From positions 1 to 21,345 of the forward strand of contig JALRLI010000007.1 in assembly GCA_023254555.1 (NCBI GenBank): a DNA stretch of 21,345 bases, read 5' to 3'. A model generated the notes under the pieces. The model worked only from the letters and a program-made list of their open reading frames with translations. It was not told the origin of the DNA and did not search any database. This document shows positions 14,317 through 21,345 of this stretch, one piece after another (the stretch's first letter is position 1; each line of letters begins with the position of its first letter). Made by a program: the position numbers and the translations under genes. The stretch is from Microbacteriaceae bacterium (GTDB taxonomy: Bacteria; Actinomycetota; Actinomycetes; Actinomycetales; Microbacteriaceae).

Positions 14317-14793
14317 CTATTCGCCGAGCCGCCGTTTCGTCGCGATTGCGCGGTCTGCTTCGCGTTTATCCTGCTTTTCTCTCAGGCTCTGTCGCTTGTC
14401 GTAGTCTTTTTTACCTTTGGCGAGCGCAATCTCAACTTTTGCTCTGCCATCCGAGAAGTACAGCTGTAAGGGCACAATAGTAAATCCACCCTCACGGCTT
14501 TTGTGCCACAGTTTTTCTATTTCGTGCTTATGCAACAGGAGTTTGCGTTTACGCCTTGGTGGATGGTTGGTCCAAGACCCTTCGCCATATTCAGGAATGA
14601 ATACTGCGTCTAACCACGCCTCACCATTTTCAACGAAGGCATACCCGTCGACGAGTGACGCTCTTCCCTGTCGCAATGATTTCACTTCGGTTCCGGTCAG
14701 CACCAGCCCAGCTTCAAAAGTGTCAAGGATGTTGTAATCGTGCCGAGCTTTTCGGTTGCTGGCAACGACCTTGCGGCCTTGCTCTTTCGGCAT
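14317..14793 (-). CDS. smpB: SsrA-binding protein SmpB
   Basis: This 158-aa protein matches SmpB along its whole length: NRKARHDYNILDTFEAGLVLTGTEVKSLRQGRASL at the N-terminus, HPPRRKRKLLLHKHEIEKL in the OB-fold and a basic C-terminal tail (GKKDYDKRQSLREKQDKREADRAI) that enters the mRNA channel of the ribosome. It carries tmRNA to stalled ribosomes. ATG 14793 has GGAGG six bases upstream. It follows ftsX after 78 bases and precedes its RNA partner ssrA, which has a separate promoter. Confidence 0.98.
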   Translation of the reverse strand: MPKEQGRKVVASNRKARHDYNILDTFEAGLVLTGTEVKSLRQGRASLVDGYAFVENGEAWLDAVFIPEYGEGSWTNHPPRRKRKLLLHKHEIEKLWHKSREGGFTIVPLQLYFSDGRAKVEIALAKGKKDYDKRQSLREKQDKREADRAIATKRRLGE

Positions 14794-14871
14794 CCGATTC
14801 CTCCAGCTCTACAACAAAAGACGGTTCAGTCTCTAGGGCGAAGTAAGACGTTCTTCGACAAGATCGCGTGA

Positions 14872-15786
14872 CTAAACGCGAAGATACCGTGTGATGGCAA
14901 CTTTAGCAGCGAGTGCTGAGAGTACGACACCGAGCACGAGCAAAATCGGAGGCACAACAAGCGCCTGTGCAACCGTAATGTATGACGTAAACGGCACGTT
15001 CTTCACCAGGTAATCCTGAACAAAGAACTGCACAATCGCGAGGGTCGCTGCGCTTGCGAGCACTGCACCAATAAGCGAAGCAATAATACCTTCGAGGATG
15101 AACGGGGTCTGAATAAAGCGGTTGGATGCGCCCACCAGTCTCATGATTCCAATCTCACGGCGTCTCGAGAACGCTGAAAGCCGAATCGTGGTTGAGATGA
15201 GCAGCACAGAGGCGACTAACATTAGGGCCGCAATTCCAAGTGCGGTGTAGCTCGCAGTGTTCAGGAACAAGAAGATTCTGTCGAGTAGCGCGCGCTGATC
15301 TGAAACGCTTTGAACTCCCGGCACACCAGAAAAGGTTTCAACAATCACGTCTGACTGTTCTGGGTCTGAAAGCTTTACCCAAAACGTCTGGGGAAGCTGC
15401 TCCGGCTTGGCATAGTCCGCTACCGGATTTCCCTTAAACTGCTCCATGAAATTCTTGTACGCCTGCTCATGATCTTCGAAGAAGAACTCATCAATGAAGG
15501 GCGAGAGCGTTGGGGAGCTCAAGGCCTCCTGCACAGCGTCAATCGTTTCCTGGTTCGCATCCTCACCGTTACACGTATCGCTCTTGTCAAATGCGGTACA
15601 GAGGTAAATCGCCACCTGCGCTCGATCGTACCAAAACGACTTCATCTGGTTGATCTGCAACTGCATGAGTGCAGCAGCACCCACGAAGGTGAGAGAGACG
15701 AAGGTAACCAAAATGACGGAGATGACAACCGACAGATTGCGTCTCAGCCCATTCCAGACCTCACCAAGAACTAACGCGACTCTCAT
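14872..15786 (-). CDS. ftsX: Cell division protein FtsX
   Basis: This 304-aa membrane protein has one transmembrane helix near residues 18-40, a large extracellular loop (about 45-170) and three C-terminal helices with the FtsX permease core (RLSAFSRRREIGIMRLVGASNRFI). C63 and C72 in the loop could form a disulfide, as described for mycobacterial FtsX. FtsEX activates peptidoglycan hydrolases at the septum. The start overlaps the ftsE stop as ATGA, so translation is coupled. Confidence 0.96.
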   Translation of the reverse strand: MRVALVLGEVWNGLRRNLSVVISVILVTFVSLTFVGAAALMQLQINQMKSFWYDRAQVAIYLCTAFDKSDTCNGEDANQETIDAVQEALSSPTLSPFIDEFFFEDHEQAYKNFMEQFKGNPVADYAKPEQLPQTFWVKLSDPEQSDVIVETFSGVPGVQSVSDQRALLDRIFLFLNTASYTALGIAALMLVASVLLISTTIRLSAFSRRREIGIMRLVGASNRFIQTPFILEGIIASLIGAVLASAATLAIVQFFVQDYLVKNVPFTSYITVAQALVVPPILLVLGVVLSALAAKVAITRYLRV

Positions 15787-16979
15787 CGAACGGGCCCTAC
15801 GTCGGACTCGTCGTCTTCGCCATGCGTATCAAGCCCAAGCTGCTGAGCGAGAGTGCCGGTCTCTGAAAGCTTCAATGGATCTTGGCCGGGCTTCGAAGCG
15901 GCCTCACTCTCGCCTGCTTGCTGACCGGCTTCGGGCTCGTCTAAGTTGATCCCCGGTGGGTCACTGATAACGTTCGATTTCTTTGGCGCGTTCGTGACTG
16001 CGGCAGCCCCAGCCGCTGCAGCTCCCCCCGCAAGCATCTGATCAAGCGTCATCGGGGCTTGGCCCGCGGTCGCACCTCTACCGGTACTGATTACGGTTTC
16101 ATCTGGAATCTCATCAAAGGATGCCGGGGTCGGCTGTGCAGGGGTTGGTTCGGTCTCAGCTGCTGGCACTGAAGGTTTCGCCGGCTCAGGCTCAACCGCT
16201 GGCTCTGCAGCTGGTGCGGCTCCCCTCGATTCAGACTCACGAAGTACGAGTGGAGTGTCGCGCTGAGTCAGGTCAACCTCAGCGGGGGCAACGGCCGAAA
16301 CGCCATATCCGCCCTGTTTCTCATCGCGCATGATGACACCACCGGAGAGCTCAATCACACGTTGTTGCATGATGTCCACGAAGCCTGCCTCATGCGTCGC
16401 CATCACAACCGTGGTTCCCGCTGCGTTAATCGCTTGGAGAAGCTGCATGATACCGAGGCTTGTCGCGGGATCGAGATTACCCGTCGGCTCATCTGCCAGC
16501 AGAATCGCTGGCTTGTTCACGATGGCTCGAGCGATCGCAACGCGCTGCTGCTCACCACCGGAGAGCTCGTGCGGGAACCGCTTTGATTTTCCACCAAGAC
16601 CGACCATCTCGAGGGTGTCAGGCACTGCTTCTTGGATAAAGCCTCTGGACTTGCCGATGACCTGGAGCGTGAATGCGACGTTGTCGTGAACCGTCTTGTT
16701 GGGCAGGAGTCTGAAATCCTGAAAGACAACTCCAAGGTTGCGCCGAAAATACGGAACCTTGCGACTCGAAATCGCACCGAGGTCATGACCGAGAACGTGA
16801 ATTGACCCTCGGGTTGGCTGCTCTTCGCGCAGCATCAGTTGCAGACAGCTCGACTTACCCGACCCCGAGGCGCCGACCAAAAAGACAAACTCGCCCCGGG
16901 AAATCTGCAGGTTCACATTATCGAGCGCAGGCTTCGCGTTGCCCCGATACTTTTTCGTGACCGAATCGAACTGAATCAT
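15783..16979 (-). CDS. ftsE: Cell division ATPase FtsE with long C-terminal extension
   Basis: Residues 1-225 are a normal FtsE ATPase: Walker A GASGSGKS (36-43), Q87, LSGGEQQ (139-145), LLADEP (160-165) and H196. It drives FtsX at the division site. The protein is 398 aa, whereas typical FtsE is about 220-230 aa. The extra part of about 170 residues is rich in Pro, Ala, Glu and Thr (AAEPAVEPEPAKPSVP), holds a short AGGAAAAGAAA stretch and ends in an acidic tail (GEDDESDVGP), so it is likely disordered. Near the end LDQMLAGG and LAQQLGLDTHG could be short helices. The frame is open and joined to ftsX by ATGA, so no frameshift is evident. A near-leaderless TAGGCT hexamer lies 9 bases before the ATG. 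Confidence 0.95.
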   Translation of the reverse strand: MIQFDSVTKKYRGNAKPALDNVNLQISRGEFVFLVGASGSGKSSCLQLMLREEQPTRGSIHVLGHDLGAISSRKVPYFRRNLGVVFQDFRLLPNKTVHDNVAFTLQVIGKSRGFIQEAVPDTLEMVGLGGKSKRFPHELSGGEQQRVAIARAIVNKPAILLADEPTGNLDPATSLGIMQLLQAINAAGTTVVMATHEAGFVDIMQQRVIELSGGVIMRDEKQGGYGVSAVAPAEVDLTQRDTPLVLRESESRGAAPAAEPAVEPEPAKPSVPAAETEPTPAQPTPASFDEIPDETVISTGRGATAGQAPMTLDQMLAGGAAAAGAAAVTNAPKKSNVISDPPGINLDEPEAGQQAGESEAASKPGQDPLKLSETGTLAQQLGLDTHGEDDESDVGPVR

Positions 16980-17060
16980 GACGAACTAAGCCTATGGATG
17001 CGCACCCGAAATGAGTTGCAGACTCGCCCGGGCGAAAAAACGCCAAATCGAGGGTGCCTT

Positions 17061-18167
17061 TTATTTGTGCTGCATCGAGCGCCAGCGGATGCCTGCGGCA
17101 ATGAAGCCGTCTATGTCACCGTCGAAAACCGCTTGCGGGTTATTTACCTCATACTCGGTGCGAAGATCTTTCACCATTTGGTAAGGAGCCAAAACGTAGC
17201 TTCGCATCTGGTCGCCCCAGCTGGCAGTGATTACCCCTGCGAGCTCCTTCTTTTTGGCAGCTTCCTCTTCCCGCTGTTGCAGCAACAGGCGAGACTGCAG
17301 CACTCGCATGGCTGCGGCCCGGTTCTGAAGCTGGCTCTTCTCGTTCTGACAGCTGACGACGATACCGGTCGGGAGGTGTGTAATGCGCACCGCAGAGTCT
17401 GTTGTGTTCACCGACTGGCCACCGGGGCCGGACGAACGAAAGACATCAACCCGAATCTCGCTCTCAGGAATCTCGATTGAATCGGCTTGCTCAATGAGGG
17501 GAACCACCTCGACCGCCGCGAAACTGGTCTGACGCTTTCCGGCCGAATTGAATGGACTCATTCGCACGAGCCGGTGCGTACCCGCTTCAACCGAGAGCGT
17601 GCCGAAGGCGTAGGGAGCATCCAGCTGAAGCGTGGCTGATTTGATACCGGCTTCTTCTGCGTAGCTGATGTCGAGAACGGTCACCGAATACTCATGTTTT
17701 TCGGCCCAGCGAAGGTACATGCGCATCAGCATTTCAGCGAAGTCTGCTGCGTCCACGCCGCCAGCCCCAGACCGAATGGTCATCACTGCAGCATTCGGGT
17801 CATACTCGCCACTGAGCAATGTCTGCACTTCGAGTTCTGAAACCACTTGTTCGATTGCCGCTAACTCGGCTCGAGCCTCCTCAGCCGCACCTTCGTCGCC
17901 TTCGGCTTCAACCAGTTCAATGAGCACGTCGAGATCATTGAGCCTGCTCTCAACCGACTGAATCCGCTTAATGGATGCCTGCTTGTGGCTGAGCGCACTC
18001 GTAACTTTCTGGGCGTTTTCGGGTGAATCCCAGAGATCAGGTGCCGCCGCCTCGTGCTCGAGTTCTTCGATCTCAGATTCAAGCTTTACGACGTCAAGCA
18101 CCAACGTAATATCGCTAAAGGTGCCACGAACAGCTCGGATGCGGGCGTCGAGGTCTAAATCAAGCAT
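17061..18167 (-). CDS. prfB: Peptide chain release factor 2
   Basis: This 368-aa class I release factor has SPF at 204-206 (recognition of UGA/UAA stops) and the catalytic GGQ at 249-251 within SSGPGGQSVNTTDSAVRITHLPTGI. The helical N-terminal domain and C-terminal MRSYVLAPYQMVKDLRTEYE complete the protein. There is no internal UGA frameshift site; the frame is continuous. ATG 18167 has TAGGGT 9 bases upstream and no Shine-Dalgarno sequence, which suggests a very short leader. It is the first gene of prfB-ftsE-ftsX-smpB and diverges from the Lrp gene. Confidence 0.97.
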   Translation of the reverse strand: MLDLDLDARIRAVRGTFSDITLVLDVVKLESEIEELEHEAAAPDLWDSPENAQKVTSALSHKQASIKRIQSVESRLNDLDVLIELVEAEGDEGAAEEARAELAAIEQVVSELEVQTLLSGEYDPNAAVMTIRSGAGGVDAADFAEMLMRMYLRWAEKHEYSVTVLDISYAEEAGIKSATLQLDAPYAFGTLSVEAGTHRLVRMSPFNSAGKRQTSFAAVEVVPLIEQADSIEIPESEIRVDVFRSSGPGGQSVNTTDSAVRITHLPTGIVVSCQNEKSQLQNRAAAMRVLQSRLLLQQREEEAAKKKELAGVITASWGDQMRSYVLAPYQMVKDLRTEYEVNNPQAVFDGDIDGFIAAGIRWRSMQHK

Positions 18168-18176
18168 GATGACTTA

Positions 18177-18182
18177 ACCCTA
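18177..18182 (-). promoter_or_regulatory. Possible -10 hexamer TAGGGT of prfB
   Basis: TAGGGT lies nine bases before the ATG of prfB, implying a 5' leader of only two or three bases. The -35 box is unclear. Confidence 0.35.
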
Positions 18183-18253
18183 ACGGTGCCTGTCTGCTCG
18201 AAATCTGCAATAACGAAATCAGTAGTTTTTTTTGCGCTTTTCTGCGGATTCCT

Positions 18254-18282
18254 TTGCATTCTTCTGAGAATAATGCGAGAAT
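18254..18282 (+). promoter_or_regulatory. lrp promoter with palindromic operator in the spacer
   Basis: TTGCAT (18254-18259), a 17-base spacer and GAGAAT (18277-18282) form the promoter; GAGAAT ends seven bases before the ATG at 18290. A 21-base palindrome at 18256-18276 (arms GCATTCTTCT and AGAATAATGC around a central G, one mismatched pair) fills the spacer and most of the -35 box. Autoregulation by the Lrp/AsnC protein is the likely meaning. Confidence 0.6.
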
Positions 18283-18289
18283 CAAGCGC

Positions 18290-18757
18290 ATGAGTGGACA
18301 ACGCAAGTCAACACCGCTCGATGAGACATCGAAGGCAATCATCGCGCAGCTGCAAGATGATGGTCGCAAGTCCTATGCCGAAATTGGCAAGGCTGTCGGT
18401 CTCAGCGAGGCTGCGGTAAGACAGCGCGTGCAGAAGCTCACTGATGCCGGCGTGATGCAAATCGTCGCCGTAACCGATCCAATGCAACTTGGTTTTTACC
18501 GACAAGCAATGATCGGCATCAGGGCCAGTGGTGACGCCCGTGTCATTGCCGACCAGCTCGCAGAGCATCCATCAGTCGAATATCTGGTTCTCACAGCCGG
18601 ATCGTTCGACATACTGGTGGAAGTTGTCTGCGAAGATGACAGCCAACTCATCGATGTGTTGCATTCAGAAATTCGACAACTCGATGGGGTGGTTTCGACC
18701 GAAACGTTCGTTTATCTCGAACTCAAGAAACAACAGTACAACTGGGGAACACGATAA
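18290..18757 (+). CDS. Lrp/AsnC-family transcriptional regulator
   Basis: This 155-aa protein has an N-terminal helix-turn-helix (LDETSKAIIAQLQDDGRKSYAEIGKAVGLSEAAVRQRVQKLTDAGVM) and a C-terminal RAM domain (IGIRASGDARVIADQL, VEYLVLTAGSFDILVEVVCEDDSQL), which binds amino acids or related small effectors. ATG 18290 is chosen over an upstream ATG at 18254 because the promoter and operator lie in between. Three bases separate its stop from the aminotransferase start, so both are in one operon, and the likely effector is a substrate or product of that enzyme. Confidence 0.92.
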   Translation: MSGQRKSTPLDETSKAIIAQLQDDGRKSYAEIGKAVGLSEAAVRQRVQKLTDAGVMQIVAVTDPMQLGFYRQAMIGIRASGDARVIADQLAEHPSVEYLVLTAGSFDILVEVVCEDDSQLIDVLHSEIRQLDGVVSTETFVYLELKKQQYNWGTR

Positions 18758-18760
18758 AAA

Positions 18761-20155
18761 ATGTCCTACAATCCGGAAGGCAACTTTGACGTTGCCAAAC
18801 TACAAAACTCGGCCAAGACTCACCTCTGGCCACACTTCACCTCACGCAAGGTGCTCAATGATGGCATCCCTGTCATCACCCGCGCTGAGGGCCACCACAT
18901 TTACGATGCGAACGGAAAGCAGTACATTGACGGACTCGCGGGTCTCTTCGTTGTAAACGCTGGCCATGGACGTGAGCGAATTGTTCAGGCCGCCGCTAAG
19001 CAGATGAAGCAGCTCGACTTCATGCCGCTGTGGTCATATGCGCATCCTGCTGCGGTTGAGCTCGCAGAGCGGCTCTCGGGTTACGCACCGGGCCAGATGA
19101 GCAAGGTGTTCTTCACCACGGGTGGTGGCGAGGCTGTTGAGTCAGCGTTCAAGCTCGTAAAGCACTATTGGAAGATCAAGGGTCAACCAATGAAGCACAA
19201 GGTGATTTCGCGCTCGGTCGCCTACCACGGCACCCCGCAGGGCGCACTGGCAATTACCGGTATCCCTGACATGAAAAAGTTCTATGAGCCGCTCACTCCG
19301 GGCGGGTTCCGGGTACCAAACACCAACTTCTACCGCGCCGATGAAATGGGCGGGCCGAGCGATGACCTCGAGGCCTTCGGGCAGTGGGCTGCGAATCGCA
19401 TTGAAGAGATGATTCTCTTCGAAGGTCCTGAAACCGTGGCTGCTGTGTTCCTTGAGCCAGTGCAGAACTCGGGTGGATGTTTCCCACCACCACCCGGCTA
19501 CTTCAAGCGGGTACGCGAAATCTGCGATCAGTACGACGTGCTGCTCGTGAGCGACGAAGTGATTTGTGCATACGGCCGAATCGGCGACTTCTTCGCATCG
19601 AAAGCACTCGGGTACGAGCCAGACATCATCACGTCAGCGAAGGGCATCACCTCCGGGTATGTACCGCTCGGCGCAATGATTGTTTCAGACAAGGTCTCTG
19701 AGCCGTTCAACACTATGGAGAACACGTTCTACCACGGCTTCACCTTCGCTGGACATCCTGCTGCTGCTGCCGCCGCACTCGAAAACTTCGACATCTTCGA
19801 AGAGGAAAAGTTGAATGAACGTGTGCGCGAGAACAGCCCGTTGTTCCGAGCAGAGCTCGAGAAGCTTCTTGATCTCGACCACGTAGGTGATGTTCGCGGT
19901 GAAGGCTACTTCTTCGGTATTGAACTTGTCAAAGACAAGAAGACCAAAGAGACCTTCAACGAAGCAGAGTCAAACCGACTGCTGCGCGACCTGCTCTCGC
20001 CAATGCTGTGGGAGGCAGGACTTTACTGCCGCGCTGACGACCGTGGAGACCCCGTAATTCAGCTCGCTCCTCCGCTGACCATTGGTCCAGCTGAGTTTGC
20101 TCAGATTGGTGGGATTCTCCGCCAAGTTATTTCTGAGGCATCAGCCAAGATGTAA
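18761..20155 (+). CDS. Class III aminotransferase, putrescine/GABA type (SpuC-like)
   Basis: This 464-aa PLP enzyme of fold type I has the class III layout: TTGGGEAVESAFKL (phosphate binding, 119-132), YHG (155-157), EPVQNSGG (232-239), LLVSDEVICAYGR with the PLP-nitrogen aspartate D265, and Lys294 in SAKGITSGYVPLG forming the Schiff base. FHGFTFAGHPAAAAAALEN-type sequence follows. Similar sequences include SpuC-type putrescine-pyruvate and other omega-amine aminotransferases, often annotated as aspartate aminotransferase family. A weak GGGGA lies 11 bases before the ATG. The polyamine importer 6 kb away makes putrescine or GABA catabolism likely, although no aldehyde dehydrogenase is in the window. 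A terminator follows. Confidence 0.9.
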   Translation: MSYNPEGNFDVAKLQNSAKTHLWPHFTSRKVLNDGIPVITRAEGHHIYDANGKQYIDGLAGLFVVNAGHGRERIVQAAAKQMKQLDFMPLWSYAHPAAVELAERLSGYAPGQMSKVFFTTGGGEAVESAFKLVKHYWKIKGQPMKHKVISRSVAYHGTPQGALAITGIPDMKKFYEPLTPGGFRVPNTNFYRADEMGGPSDDLEAFGQWAANRIEEMILFEGPETVAAVFLEPVQNSGGCFPPPPGYFKRVREICDQYDVLLVSDEVICAYGRIGDFFASKALGYEPDIITSAKGITSGYVPLGAMIVSDKVSEPFNTMENTFYHGFTFAGHPAAAAAALENFDIFEEEKLNERVRENSPLFRAELEKLLDLDHVGDVRGEGYFFGIELVKDKKTKETFNEAESNRLLRDLLSPMLWEAGLYCRADDRGDPVIQLAPPLTIGPAEFAQIGGILRQVISEASAKM

Positions 20156-20170
20156 TCGCAGCAATACGAA

Positions 20171-20200
20171 GAAAGCCCGTCACGATTGTGACGGGCTTTC
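20171..20200. terminator. Bidirectional intrinsic terminator
   Basis: A perfect 13-bp stem (GAAAGCCCGTCAC with GTGACGGGCTTTC, loop GATT) has a T-rich end towards the right (TTCTTGTT) and an A-rich start (GAAGAAA). It can stop the aminotransferase transcript (+) and the rpsO transcript (-), which converge here. Confidence 0.92.
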
Positions 20201-20220
20201 TTGTTGACTAGCGCTGATGA

Positions 20221-20490
20221 TTAGCGACGAAGTCCAAGACGTTCGATGAGCTTACGGTAACGCTCAATGTCGACATCTGCGAGGTAACCCAGCAGACGAC
20301 GACGCTGACCAACGAGCAGCAGCAGGCCACGACGTGAGTGGTGATCGTGCTTGTGCTCTTTGAGGTGCTCGGTGAGGTCTTTAATGCGCTGGGTCTGCAG
20401 CGCAATCTGAACCTCGGGGGACCCGGTGTCACCTGGATGGGTAGCGTACTCTTCGATGATCGCCTTCTTGACAGATGCTTCTAATGCCAT
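20221..20490 (-). CDS. rpsO: 30S ribosomal protein S15
   Basis: This 89-aa protein is a full-length S15, with the conserved HPGDTGSPEVQIALQTQRI and HKHDHHSRRGLLLLVGQRRRLLGYL that bind 16S rRNA and help to form the central domain of the small subunit. ATG 20490 is preceded by AAAGGGG about 9 bases upstream. No pnp gene is seen downstream; the convergent terminator at 20171 ends the transcript, so rpsO is monocistronic here. Confidence 0.98.
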   Translation of the reverse strand: MALEASVKKAIIEEYATHPGDTGSPEVQIALQTQRIKDLTEHLKEHKHDHHSRRGLLLLVGQRRRLLGYLADVDIERYRKLIERLGLRR

Positions 20491-20548
20491 AGATGGGACC
20501 CCTTTCTTGTTCTTGCTGCGCGGCGTCTTTAGCCCAGTGCCAAGACTC

Positions 20549-20576
20549 TCTTTATCCGCGGCCGAGTTCACGGCAA
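20549..20576 (-). promoter_or_regulatory. Possible rpsO promoter
   Basis: On the minus strand TTGCCG (20571-20576) and TAAAGA (20549-20554) are separated by 16 bases. This gives a leader of about 50 bases before rpsO. The -10 match is moderate. Confidence 0.35.
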
Positions 20577-20596
20577 CCTTGCAATCGTATCAGAGT

Positions 20597-20602
20597 TAGG
20601 CT
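20597..20602 (+). promoter_or_regulatory. -10 hexamer TAGGCT of the IMPase-family gene
   Basis: TAGGCT ends seven bases before ATG 20610, close to the leaderless spacing seen for other genes in the window. A GAAGG directly before the ATG is too near to act as a ribosome binding site. Confidence 0.4.
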
Positions 20603-20609
20603 CGAAGGT

Positions 20610-21345
20610 ATGAGTCGAGAGTTTGAAGCACTAGCTGCGAAGATTGCCGAACGAGCGGGGGAACTCGCGAAAAACATGCGCGTGCGAGGCGATTTGAGTG
20701 TCGAGTCGAAGACTTCGGCAGTCGATATGGTCACCGAAGCTGACCGAGCCACCGAGAAACTCATCACGAAGCTACTCTTCGCTGAACGACCAGACGACGC
20801 CTTCTTGGGTGAAGAATCAGGCCAGAGTGGCACCTCAAAAACCGGCATCACGTGGGTGATTGATCCGATTGACGGCACCACAAACTACCTCTATGGACTG
20901 AGCGCAGCGTGTGTGAGTATCGCCGCAACTGTGGCCAGCAACAACCCTGACTACGACACCACCGTATGGCAGGGCGATAACGGAGCTCCGAAGCGCAGAA
21001 CCATCGCGGCAGCGGTGTACAACCCCTTCACCGAAGAGATGTTCACTGCCTCGGCTTGCAACGGCAGCACACTCAACGGCAAGCCGATCCGCGTGAGCGA
21101 AAATGTGAATCTAGCGACTTCACTCATCGGCACTGGCTTCGGTTACTCAGCTGAGCGGCGAGCCGCGCAAGCCGAAATCCTTGCTGGTCTACTCCCCCGG
21201 GTTCGAGATATTCGAAGGCTCGGCTCGGCCGCCTACGACCTCTGCCTGTTGGCAGCCGGACGACTTGATGGATACTACGAGTGGGGAATTCAAGAGTGGG
21301 ATTTTGCCGCAGGAGCGCTGATCGCAGCTGAGGCTGGGGCGTCAC
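20610..21345 (+). CDS. Inositol-monophosphatase-family phosphatase (3' end outside window)
   Basis: The 245 visible residues include GEES (67-70), DPIDGTTNYLYG (85-96) and near the edge EWDFAAGALIAAEAG with the third metal aspartate, so the catalytic set is complete and only the last 20 or so residues are missing. The TTNYLYGL segment and the AAVYNPFTEEMFTAS strand are typical of true inositol monophosphatases and differ from the HisN-like paralogue at 4479 (SNFLRGVPNW). An insertion of roughly 15 residues (SNNPDYDTTVWQGDNGAPK) lies after SIAATVA. The substrate is probably a myo-inositol phosphate or similar, which Actinobacteria need for inositol lipids. Its start lies 119 bases from the divergent rpsO start. 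Confidence 0.92.
   Translation, partial: MSREFEALAAKIAERAGELAKNMRVRGDLSVESKTSAVDMVTEADRATEKLITKLLFAERPDDAFLGEESGQSGTSKTGITWVIDPIDGTTNYLYGLSAACVSIAATVASNNPDYDTTVWQGDNGAPKRRTIAAAVYNPFTEEMFTASACNGSTLNGKPIRVSENVNLATSLIGTGFGYSAERRAAQAEILAGLLPRVRDIRRLGSAAYDLCLLAAGRLDGYYEWGIQEWDFAAGALIAAEAGAS

Noticed and set aside
17025..17044. GC palindrome with an A-run between prfB and ftsE as a terminator
   Set aside because: The T-run on the minus strand comes before the main hairpin, not after it, and prfB-ftsE is expected to be co-transcribed.
17061..18167. Programmed frameshift in prfB
   Set aside because: The frame is continuous without an internal TGA, so the E. coli type frameshift is absent.
18226..18233. 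Run of eight T bases upstream of lrp as a terminator tail
   Set aside because: There is no stable hairpin directly before it on the plus strand and no plus-strand gene ends there; it is probably part of an AT-rich promoter region.

Overview
The window looks like chromosomal DNA from a high-GC Gram-positive (actinobacterial) organism, most likely Microbacteriaceae-like. Three observations support this. The cluster prfB-ftsE-ftsX-smpB-ssrA is in the actinobacterial order. The tmRNA tag ends in DFALAA. Many genes carry a TANNNT hexamer about 6 nt before the start codon, the signature of leaderless actinobacterial transcripts. Base composition appears moderate rather than very high in GC. The family-level placement is inference.

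Layout from left to right. Positions 1-1454 (minus) hold a partial SDR-DUF2867 protein. A tRNA-Lys(CTT) follows at 1497-1572 (minus). Next come a small membrane protein, a divergent CPBP-type membrane protein and a YtcJ-like amidohydrolase (all minus), then a HisN-like phosphatase (plus). The 3' end of the HisN-like gene is made of a 32-bp near-copy of the tRNA-Lys anticodon-to-T-arm segment. A MarR regulator (minus), a DUF3054 membrane protein (plus) and a TPC-type metal P-type ATPase (minus, overlapping DUF3054 tail to tail) come next. Positions 8117-12117 (minus) hold a complete polyamine-type ABC importer, potA-potD-potB-potC. Divergent from it is a two-gene unit: a GntR regulator with a degenerate ligand domain, translationally coupled to a soluble Cache-domain sensor. 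Positions 13829-18167 (minus) hold ssrA, smpB, ftsX, ftsE (with a long extra C-terminal tail) and prfB. Divergent from prfB is an Lrp/AsnC regulator followed by a class III aminotransferase of the putrescine/GABA type. After a bidirectional terminator come rpsO (minus) and a partial inositol-monophosphatase-family gene (plus).

How the genes work together. The importer, the GntR-Cache pair and the Lrp-aminotransferase pair make a plausible scheme for uptake and nitrogen salvage of polyamines. The two halves are separated by a housekeeping block for ribosome rescue, cell division and translation termination. The intergenic region 12118-12260 has an inverted repeat on the potA -35 box and GTGTTA-type half-sites reaching the gntR -10 box, so one regulator could control both directions. 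I see no transposase, integrase, CRISPR array or phage gene. The most interesting signals are the GntR-Cache two-protein sensor, the tRNA-Lys core repeat fused to the HisN-like gene, the extended FtsE, and the palindromic operator filling the lrp promoter spacer. There is no gene-free stretch longer than about 150 bases once the tmRNA is counted.
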